From the NCBI GenBank assembly GCA_003229095.1, contig QIHS01000169.1:1-16384 (forward strand): a stretch of DNA of 16,384 nucleotides, written 5' to 3'. Below, one piece after another: positions 7,758 through 14,080 of this stretch. The DNA is from Woeseia sp. GTDB lineage: Bacteria > Pseudomonadota > Gammaproteobacteria > Steroidobacterales > Woeseiaceae. A program made the position numbers and the translations under genes. Positions within the stretch are counted from its first letter, which is position 1; every line of letters begins with the position of its first letter. The notes beneath the pieces were generated by a model. It was not told the DNA's origin and searched no databases. It saw nothing but the letters and a program-made list of their open reading frames with translations.

Positions 7758-8446
7758 CAGCTGATCCAAACGTCAGCGTGATTGTACCTTGCCGAAATGA
7801 TACAGGCGCTCTGGCGCAGCTACTACCGCATTTTTCTGCGTTCGAACGACTTGAAGTTATCGTCGTCAGTACGCAAAAAAGCGACGCGGCCGTTAAGGAT
7901 TTGTGTGCGACGTATGGCGCGCGCCATTCGAGCATCGAAGGACCGCGCGGGCTTCGACTGCGAACCGGAGCGGAAATGGCGCGGGCGCCTTATCTGTGGT
8001 TCTTACACGCAGATGTTTCACTTCCTGACGGTGCTGTTGATGCCGTGATTGAAAGCTTGGAAAATGGAGCGGCTGGTGGCTATTTCCGATTTCGATTCGC
8101 GGGTCGCCAGAAGCTCAGGAAAAGAATCGTGGAATGGAGCGTCGCATTGCGCTGCCGCTTCGGCGGGGTGCCCTACGGCGATCAAGCGTTATTTGTACAG
8201 GCGGATGAATATGAGCGAGCCGGTGGTCATGAACCAATACCCTTGTTCGAGGAGGTGAAACTGGTCCGATGGCTGCAGCGGACCGGCCGTTTTGACCCTT
8301 TGGTGCTGACCGTCGGTGTCAACCCCGTACGTTGGGACAGAGAAGGATACGCCGTTCGTATAATGCAGAATCGGTATCTTGCATTCGCTTATATGTTCGG
8401 CGTATCAACCGAAAAACTTGCTCGGTTGTATTTTGGCCGGCGCTAG
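7754..8446 (+). CDS. TIGR04283-family glycosyltransferase (GT2)
   Basis: This 230-residue GT2 enzyme starts at a GTG overlapping the upstream stop. It begins with VSVIVPCRND (about residues 7-16), followed by 'LEVIVVS' and the acidic block LWFLHADVSLPDG (about 76-88), which corresponds to the 'LLFLHADT.LP' metal/nucleotide-binding region. 'YGDQALFVQADEYERAGG', 'PLFEEVKLVRWLQRTGR' and C-terminal 'YMFGVSTEKLARLYFG' are diagnostic of TIGR04283. Two blocks are unusual: the 'VDGGS.D' turn reads VSTQKSD, and the 'GR..QMN.GA' block reads GLRLRTGAEMA, so substrate specificity may differ from typical members. It is cotranscribed with the TIGR04282 gene, the usual pairing in arsenosugar-type clusters. 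A small GAATAC-ACCCA-GTATTC hairpin follows at 8451-8467. Confidence 0.88.
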   Translation: MTADPNVSVIVPCRNDTGALAQLLPHFSAFERLEVIVVSTQKSDAAVKDLCATYGARHSSIEGPRGLRLRTGAEMARAPYLWFLHADVSLPDGAVDAVIESLENGAAGGYFRFRFAGRQKLRKRIVEWSVALRCRFGGVPYGDQALFVQADEYERAGGHEPIPLFEEVKLVRWLQRTGRFDPLVLTVGVNPVRWDREGYAVRIMQNRYLAFAYMFGVSTEKLARLYFGRR

Positions 8447-8613
8447 CCCCGAATACACCCAGTATTCCACCCGATCAGAACAACCCGTGTGCAAACAAGT
8501 CTCTGCGCAATCATCGCGGTGATTCATGAATAGTCCGGTCCTGGACGCGACCAATGAAATAAAACGCCACAACGGACGGTCATCTTTACTGACTATATGG
8601 AGGGTTTTAATCG

Positions 8614-9445
8614 ATGCGCTTAGCAATTCTACTGTTTTTTTGTTCTCTGGCAGCAATGCCGTCTGCGGCATGGTCTGCCTCCGAGCTGGAACCCTGGTCA
8701 GTCTGGGTGGGCAGCGATGAGGAAAATGAAATCAACGTCGATCATAGTGACTGGGGCAGGTTCCTGGCGACCTATGTGATCGTGGATACGAGCGGAATCA
8801 ACGAGCGGAATCAATAAAGTCGCCTACGATTCGGTTAGTACGAAGGATCGCAGGGGCCTTCAGAAATATATCGCGAAACTTGCGAACATCGACCCGCGAC
8901 ATTTGCGCATAGACGAGCAACTTGCCTACTGGATCAACCTGTATAACGCGGTGACCATTGAGGTTGTACTTAATAACCCCGGCAAAAGCAGCATACGGCG
9001 AATGGGCCAAGGCTTTTTCTCGACGGGCCCTTGGGGTGACGAACTGGTTACCGTTGCGGGCGAGGAACTGACGCTTGACGATATCGAACATCGGATACTC
9101 AGACCGATCTGGCGCGACCATCGAATACACTTTGCTGTCAATTGCGCCAGTTTGGGTTGTCCGAATCTGCTTGTCGAACCTTTCACCGCCGAAAATGCGG
9201 AACGACTCATGGATGAAGGCGAACACGATTTCATCAATCACGAACGAGGTGTCAGCTTCGACGATAGAGGTCGCGTACAGGTTTCGAAAATATTCGATTG
9301 GTATCAGAGCGATTTCGCAGACGACGAGGCTGAGTTGCTCAAATACTTAAGTATGCATCACGAAAAGCTTGCCGATCGATTGCGTCGCTATAGCGGTGGT
9401 GTTCAGTACGAATACGACTGGACCCTGAACCGCCCCGATTCTTAG
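8614..9445 (+). pseudogene. DUF547 exported protein, broken by a 13-bp tandem duplication
   Basis: The ATG at 8614 follows GGAGGG by nine bases. A Sec signal peptide (about residues 1-21, ending AAWSA) leads into 'WGRFLATYVIVDTSGIN'. The 13-mer ACGAGCGGAATCA at 8788-8800 is repeated immediately at 8801-8813. This shifts the frame and brings a TAA at 8815-8817. Without one copy the protein reads DTSGINKVAYDSVSTKD and continues without a break through DEQLAYWINLYNAVTIEVVL, ILRPIWRDHRIHFAVNCASL-GCPNL and a normal C-terminus at 9445, about 272 residues in all. These are the conserved DUF547 blocks. The family is exported and of unknown function, and it is often found near TIGR04283 genes (my recollection). 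It is the last gene of the 4943-9445 unit, 167 bases after the glycosyltransferase. Confidence 0.85.
8788..8813 (+). repeat. Perfect 13-bp tandem duplication
   Basis: ACGAGCGGAATCA occurs twice with no spacer, at 8788-8800 and 8801-8813. It lies inside the DUF547 gene, and one extra copy explains the frameshift exactly. Confidence 0.95.
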
Positions 9446-9495
9446 CTGAGAAAGGCCGTTGGCTATCGGGCGGTGACCCCGTCGCAGAAACCATT

Positions 9496-10512
9496 TCATG
9501 CCGCCAGCCATTCTCTGGCACAGGTTAGCCACGCGCTTTTGACTAAATCGTCCTCGACCACCGGTAGTTGGGCAACCCCGAGCAGGCGACGCAGCAGTTC
9601 TATTCCAGCGAATCGCCAAGCGAGCTTGGGGTCGAATGAAAGCGCAGCAGCGTAGTTGTTCAATGCATGGGTAATTTCCTCCTGGTTGAATCCAGCGAAG
9701 GTAAGGTGGGCCATAAATACACCGATATCGAATTCCGCCGGTCCGACGAAAGCAAACTCGGGGTCAATTACATACACCAGACCATTGTCATCGCGCAGCC
9801 AGCTGCCAGGATAGAAATCGCCGTGCAGCATCACGGGTTGCGAGTCGCAGCCTGAATGACCAAGATAAAGTTCACCGAGTGTTCGTACCTGACTGTGCAA
9901 GCCGGTATCTCGAGAGATGTGATCTGCCAGCGATTTGGTTTTCGGGCCAAATTGAGTGCCAATCTCACTATGAGTCTCTCTTCGCAGAGGGAGGTCGAAA
10001 ATATGCGCGTGGTTTAATTCGCGCATTGCTCGATTCTCCGGAAACGTAGTTGGCGGCATAACAAGGTGCAGGCGGGACAACCATATGAGCAACTTTTCAA
10101 TTGTAGTCATCAATGCCGCACGTTGGTCATCTGCGATCTTATCGGGAGAATAGATGTCTACGAAATCGCAGCAACCGTCGAGGAATTTGAGGCAGAGCAG
10201 GTGATTCTCGGCATCGTAGCCAATAAATTGGGGCATGCTAACGGCCAAATCACGATAAGATTCAATCACGGTATAGAATTCTGCCTCAACCCTCGCGCGC
10301 TCAATCGGCGCCGGGATATGTGGGTACTTCGCGACATGATCAACTGCTTGTTTGAGCACAATGCTACGACCGCTGGCCAGATCTGCCCGCAGTGTTCGAT
10401 TCATATTCCCTTCACCTGCTGGCTCGAGTCGGATGATGTCACTACTTATCCAGCCAAGTTTTCGGACCTGTACATTGATATCGCTGATATTGCTTTGTAG
10501 GAGTTCAATCAT
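9496..10512 (-). CDS. Methylthioribose kinase-like phosphotransferase
   Basis: This 338-residue protein has the protein-kinase-like fold of the aminoglycoside/choline phosphotransferase superfamily. Several features point to the MtnK branch. They are GEGNMN (residues 33-38), the ATP-site lysine in VLKQA (K54) followed by 'PIERARVEAEFY', the catalytic loop HGDFYPGSW (D232) with GS where most phosphotransferases have GN, and the metal loop IDPEFAFVGPAEFDIG (D250). MtnK phosphorylates methylthioribose at C1 in methionine salvage, but no other salvage gene (mtnA-D) is nearby, and this protein is shorter than the roughly 400 residues usual for MtnK. A related substrate, such as another 5-deoxy-5-substituted ribose, is possible. 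It is convergent with the DUF547 gene (50-base gap). The start ATG at 10512 has no strong ribosome-binding site. Confidence 0.78.
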   Translation of the reverse strand: MIELLQSNISDINVQVRKLGWISSDIIRLEPAGEGNMNRTLRADLASGRSIVLKQAVDHVAKYPHIPAPIERARVEAEFYTVIESYRDLAVSMPQFIGYDAENHLLCLKFLDGCCDFVDIYSPDKIADDQRAALMTTIEKLLIWLSRLHLVMPPTTFPENRAMRELNHAHIFDLPLRRETHSEIGTQFGPKTKSLADHISRDTGLHSQVRTLGELYLGHSGCDSQPVMLHGDFYPGSWLRDDNGLVYVIDPEFAFVGPAEFDIGVFMAHLTFAGFNQEEITHALNNYAAALSFDPKLAWRFAGIELLRRLLGVAQLPVVEDDLVKSAWLTCAREWLAA

Positions 10513-10680
10513 TGCATTGCCGTATCGGAAAATATTGGAATATCAACTGTCACCACCTTGTTCACTAGTTGGGAAATCGTTAGGCGCATGCAAGGCAAGC
10601 AAGACTTTTGCCCGGCAAAGTCGCCTGGTAAGGTCAGCCAGAGTCGCTCTCGACTGCTTTGAAACGCTGTCCATATCTAA

Positions 10681-10709
10681 ATTATAGACAGGTTATAGTC
10701 GATTAAAAT
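10681..10709 (-). promoter_or_regulatory. Candidate sigma-70 promoter for the kinase
   Basis: Read on the minus strand there is a perfect TATAAT at 10686-10681, with a weak -35 (ATTTTA, 10709-10704) 17 bases upstream. The start of transcription would fall near 10674, leaving a leader of about 160 bases. The -10 overlaps one of two TTATAG repeats spaced 11 bp apart on the plus strand. Confidence 0.3.
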
Positions 10710-10734
10710 CCCTGCTAAAATCTCGAGAGATGTA

Positions 10735-10764
10735 TTGACCTGTACTGGGACTTTGTAGTAATAA
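10735..10764 (+). promoter_or_regulatory. Candidate sigma-70 promoter for the YHS gene
   Basis: TTGACC at 10735-10740 is followed after 18 bases by TAATAA at 10759-10764. Transcription would start near 10771, about 75 bases before the ATG at 10846. The boxes are good but not perfect, and this is a prediction only. Confidence 0.35.
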
Positions 10765-10765
10765 A

Positions 10766-10808
10766 ATGACGATGCGCCCGGTCAAATATGAGGCAGGCAT
10801 CGTGTCAT
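10766..10808. other. Imperfect inverted repeat in the YHS leader
   Basis: ATGACGATGC (10766-10775) pairs with GCATC-GT-GTCAT (10797-10808): ten base pairs with a two-base bulge and a 21-base loop. It sits between the candidate promoter and the start codon, so it could be an operator or a leader structure. Confidence 0.25.
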
Positions 10809-10845
10809 CGTTGCAATTTTTTGTGCCATATTGGATGAAATCGAC

Positions 10846-11355
10846 ATGCAAAACTTCATAGCAAGGGTATATCGGGTTTTCTTGGCCACGCTCTCTTTCA
10901 TCGTCCTGGCGCCGCAGGTATTCGCGTCGGATGCGCCGATATTTTCAACCAAAGATGGGCCGATTCGAGGTGCTGATCCGGTCGCCTTTTTCTCTCTTGA
11001 AGCCGGTGACAAGGCCGTTATGGGAACGGATAGGTTCACCTACGAGTGGTCTGATGCGACCTGGAAGTTTTCAAGTGCAGAGAATCGTGATCTGTTCGCA
11101 GCCAATCCTGAAAAGTATGCGCCGCAGTACGGCGGATATTGTGCGTTCGCTGTGTCACACAATTTTACGAAGACCTCCAGGCCGGATCGCTGGGAGATCG
11201 TGGACGGCAAGTTGTACCTGAATTACAACCGTATTGCTGCCAGGAAATGGGCAAAAGACAAAGAGACGTCCATTGTTCAGGGCGATGCTAATTGGCCCGA
11301 AGTACTGAATGAATGCGATAAGTTTAAGAGAAAAAGGTGCCGAACAACGGATTAG
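10846..11355 (+). CDS. YHS domain-containing exported protein
   Basis: This 169-residue protein starts at the ATG at 10846, with GGAT about nine bases upstream; a TTG at 10831 is an alternative. A signal peptide (about residues 1-27, ending VFAS) is followed by one YHS domain. The recognisable pieces are 'RGADPVAFF', 'FTYEWSDATWKFSSAENRD', 'NPEKYAPQYGGYCAFAV' and then 'DGKLYLNYNRIAARKWAKD'. These match the family that databases name 'YHS domain-containing (seleno)protein'. The position used by selenocysteine in some members is an ordinary cysteine here (GGYCAF). YHS domains are thought to bind metals; the role of this exported form is unknown. It probably shares a transcript with the acyltransferase 107 bases downstream. 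The tail is lysine/arginine rich. Confidence 0.85.
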   Translation: MQNFIARVYRVFLATLSFIVLAPQVFASDAPIFSTKDGPIRGADPVAFFSLEAGDKAVMGTDRFTYEWSDATWKFSSAENRDLFAANPEKYAPQYGGYCAFAVSHNFTKTSRPDRWEIVDGKLYLNYNRIAARKWAKDKETSIVQGDANWPEVLNECDKFKRKRCRTTD

Positions 11356-11462
11356 TGGGTTTTGTCGATGTATTTGATGACCTGGATTTGTATGGCTGCT
11401 AGGAATATCGATCTCGCAACTTGGCGCGGACGACGGTTTGTTGAACGCTTGCAGGCAGCGTT

Positions 11463-13193
11463 ATGAACGCTGGAAGTCAGTCTGTTCGCTCGGACATACG
11501 CATCGCTGCATTGGTGCCAAGGACCACGTTACTTGGAAAAATTTTGGCGGTCACAGGGCCGGCGTTGGATCGCTTGCTGGGTATTCGAGCGGTGCGTCGA
11601 CTTTATGAGGAAAATCGCCTTGCCGGGATTGAAGCCAGGGAATTTTCTCGACGTGTAGTTGAATGTCTCGGCGTTGACGTTGTTGTGCACCACGCAAACA
11701 AGACTTCTATACCCGTCAGCGGGCCTGTACTGGTTGTTTGCAACCATCCCTACGGGGGAATTGAGGCCATCGTCCTGGTACACGAACTTTTGAAAGTTCG
11801 CAGCGACGTCAAAGTATTGGGCAATACCGCGTTACGAATCGTTCGCGAACTCAGTGACGTCATGATTTATACCAACCCGTTGGTCAGTAGCCAGCGTAAC
11901 CTGGGGTCTATACGTCAGGCCTCGTCGCAATTGAAGAACGGCGGTGTATTGCTCATCTTTCCGGCTGGGCGAGTGTCCTACTTTCGTAAAGATCTTGGCA
12001 GAACCACGGATCATGACTGGAATCGTATTGTCGGGCACCTCATTGCACATAGTAGCGCTGCGGTTGTACCGACGTTTATCGACGGTTTCAACAGTCGCAT
12101 GTTTATCGCGCTCGGTTTTATCTATTCCCGGTTAAAAATCCTGTTGTTGCCACGCGAAATGCTGAAGCTAAACAACAAACAAGTGGGTATATACATGGCA
12201 CAACCAATCAAAAACCTTGATTTTTCTACGGCAAACATTGATCAGTCAACTCGCGTTGCCAGGTTAATGACATACCTTCAGGGCGTGAAGAAAACGCTAC
12301 CAGCGTCGCAGACAAGTGCCGACAGGCTGTTACCGCTGGCAAAAGATCCGGACAGCAGTGTGATCGATAGAGAAATCGCGAAACTGCCCGGCGCACAGGT
12401 GCTTCTGACGTATCGGGACTTTGTCGTGTGCTTCGCCAGTCAGAATCAGGTACCGGAGACGGTACATGAAATTGCCCGACAACGAGAGCGTACATTTCGT
12501 TTGTTCGATGAAGGGTCCGGTCAACCGATCGATGGCGATTCGTATGACCGCCACTATGTGCACCTATTCGCGTGGGATACGAAACAACGAAAATTGCTGG
12601 GTGCTTATCGTATCGGTCAGACAGATCTGTTGCGGGAATCCGGAAAAGTATATCTGAGTCAGATGTTTGATATTTCGGACGCGTTCTATGAGGAAAACGA
12701 GGCGTCGCTCGAGCTCGGGCGTTCATTCGTAACACCGGATTACCAGAAAAATCACTATAGTCTGCACCTGCTATGGCGCGGGATCGGCGCCTACCTACAG
12801 AGGCATCCACGTTACGATCGACTATACGGCACGGTATCGCTGTCACGGCAATACGACCTGCGATCGACATGTGTCATTTGCGAGGCCCTCATCGAACCGA
12901 CGAAACTGGTATCAGCGAGGAACCCTCTAGACACCGATCTGGGTCCGGAGTGGGATGAGTACAAAAATAAGGAAGGCGCGCTCGGTCTCAAGCAAATTTC
13001 GATGATCGTCCGCAATCTGGAGAACGGTGAAAGAGATTTACCCGTGCTGTTGCGTCATTACCATAAGGTCGGGGCGAAATTCCTGGCTGTCGGCATCGAT
13101 CGAAACTTTAATAACACACCCGGATTAATGCTGAGCGTTGATATCAATAACATGCCAAAGACCAAACGCAAACTGTATTTGGGCAAGCGCTAA
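11463..13193 (+). CDS. Bifunctional lysophospholipid-type acyltransferase / GNAT N-acyltransferase (OlsF-like)
   Basis: This 576-residue protein has two acyltransferase domains. The N-terminal half resembles PlsC-type enzymes, with NHPYGGIE (H95, E101) in place of the HX4D block and FPAGRVS (166-172) in place of 'FPEGTRS'. The C-terminal half (about residues 310-480) resembles the OlsB/hemolysin-type acyl-ACP N-acyltransferase, with 'LLGAYRIGQ', 'SLELGRSFVTPDYQ' and 'YGTVSLSRQY'. This layout matches OlsF, which makes ornithine lipids by N-acylating ornithine with the C-terminal part and O-acylating with the N-terminal part (as I recall the literature). The amino acid or amine acceptor cannot be read from sequence. 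It probably acts at the inner membrane face. GCAGGCAG lies about eight bases before the ATG. It converges on the DinB gene with only 21 bases between the stops. Confidence 0.82.
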   Translation: MNAGSQSVRSDIRIAALVPRTTLLGKILAVTGPALDRLLGIRAVRRLYEENRLAGIEAREFSRRVVECLGVDVVVHHANKTSIPVSGPVLVVCNHPYGGIEAIVLVHELLKVRSDVKVLGNTALRIVRELSDVMIYTNPLVSSQRNLGSIRQASSQLKNGGVLLIFPAGRVSYFRKDLGRTTDHDWNRIVGHLIAHSSAAVVPTFIDGFNSRMFIALGFIYSRLKILLLPREMLKLNNKQVGIYMAQPIKNLDFSTANIDQSTRVARLMTYLQGVKKTLPASQTSADRLLPLAKDPDSSVIDREIAKLPGAQVLLTYRDFVVCFASQNQVPETVHEIARQRERTFRLFDEGSGQPIDGDSYDRHYVHLFAWDTKQRKLLGAYRIGQTDLLRESGKVYLSQMFDISDAFYEENEASLELGRSFVTPDYQKNHYSLHLLWRGIGAYLQRHPRYDRLYGTVSLSRQYDLRSTCVICEALIEPTKLVSARNPLDTDLGPEWDEYKNKEGALGLKQISMIVRNLENGERDLPVLLRHYHKVGAKFLAVGIDRNFNNTPGLMLSVDINNMPKTKRKLYLGKR

Positions 13194-13196
13194 ACC

Positions 13197-13224
13197 AGAT
13201 TCAGCCAGGAAGATTCAGCCAAGA
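13197..13224. repeat. 14-bp near-perfect tandem duplication
   Basis: AGATTCAGCCAGGA (13197-13210) is followed directly by AGATTCAGCCAAGA (13211-13224), 13 of 14 bases identical. It fills most of the gap between two convergent stop codons and covers the DinB stop. Confidence 0.9.
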
Positions 13225-13745
13225 GCCGATTCTTCGCCTTCGTTCGCTTGCAAGTACAGCAGTGTCGACGGCGAAAAGCCGAAACCCCTGGGCACGTTAA
13301 CGCCTATTGAGCGCAGAACGACCGCGATCATCGCGAAATGATGCGTCGAATGACTTAACAGAAATTCAAGTTCTCGGGCGATGCTCGATGTGTTGCCGCC
13401 CACGTACGGCGTCATTGGCTCATGCCGTACGAGAAGTTTCTCGTCCTCTTCATGCGACAGGCTCGCAAGCCAGGAGATGATCGCGCGCAGACGAGACTTC
13501 GCATGGTCAATGCTGGTTTCCGTACGAACGTCTCGTAATCGCTCGGAGTAGTCAACACTACTCTTGCTCAGATCCTGTTGCAAACATTCATAAAATTCAA
13601 TGACATGCCGAACATGTGGGCCGACTGAACTCTGCACATGGAGGTTCTCTGTCTTGATGTAGAGGTCATTCGAAAGACTGTCAAGCACAACAAGTACCTG
13701 GTGCAGCAGGTTTTCGTTGGCATTGGCTATTTGTGCAAGTGACAA
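13215..13745 (-). CDS. DinB-superfamily protein
   Basis: This four-helix-bundle protein is about 176 residues long. The chosen start is a TTG at 13745, because GGAG lies eight bases upstream and the sequence then reads SLAQIANANENLLHQ, a typical DinB first helix. A TTG at 13796 would give 193 residues. Probable metal-binding histidines are in 'GPHVRHVIEFYE' (second helix) and in 'SHSTHHFAMI' (third site). 'GFSPSTLLYLQ' near the end is also common in the family. DinB/YfiT-like proteins include bacillithiol and mycothiol S-transferases and metal-dependent enzymes; the substrate here is unknown. The gene is convergent with the acyltransferase, and its stop lies inside a 14-bp tandem duplication. 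Confidence 0.75.
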   Translation of the reverse strand: MSLAQIANANENLLHQVLVVLDSLSNDLYIKTENLHVQSSVGPHVRHVIEFYECLQQDLSKSSVDYSERLRDVRTETSIDHAKSRLRAIISWLASLSHEEDEKLLVRHEPMTPYVGGNTSSIARELEFLLSHSTHHFAMIAVVLRSIGVNVPRGFGFSPSTLLYLQANEGEESALG

Positions 13746-14080
13746 AATATTAACTCCGACTGAGGCTGACAACGTACGCGAGGGCGCATACGGCAAATTT
13801 TCACGGATCGTATAGGTTTTGACCGGATCGCTCAGTGAATTGTTTCAAAATTGAGCAAATCTTTTTCAGATTGCCGCAGAAATTACGAATAGAAACAACG
13901 CTAAGTGAAGCAGACTGCATCTCGCTGCTACTTTTTCCATGGTATCTGGGCGACCATGCCGTTTCGCGGGAGCGGACGTCATTTTTGCAGGACCCATTTT
14001 TTTGCGGCTCCGGGCTGAAGGAATGTATAGTTTTCAAGAATGAAAATCTGGCAGAGGAATAGCAAGCAAAGTCACCTGAT

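Larger units (their letters stand above)
10513..10845. promoter_or_regulatory. 333-base divergent promoter region
   Basis: This AT-richer gap lies between the kinase (minus) and the YHS gene (plus). It contains one promoter candidate for each strand and an imperfect stem-loop in the YHS leader, each listed separately. No small gene was recognised here. Confidence 0.4.

Noticed and set aside
8451..8467. Hairpin GAATAC-ACCCA-GTATTC after the TIGR04283 gene as a terminator
   Set aside because: The stem is only six pairs, AT-containing, and no T-run follows.
8526..8720. Open frame between the TIGR04283 and DUF547 genes
   Set aside because: It overlaps the DUF547 signal peptide in another frame, and only the DUF547 start has a strong ribosome-binding site.
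10846..11355. YHS protein as a selenoprotein
   Set aside because: The family name includes selenoproteins, but the key position here is a plain cysteine codon (TGT) and there is no in-frame TGA before the normal stop.
13835..14062. 75-codon plus-strand open frame before the PQQ dehydrogenase
   Set aside because: GTG start without a ribosome-binding site and no recognisable motif; more likely the promoter region of the dehydrogenase.
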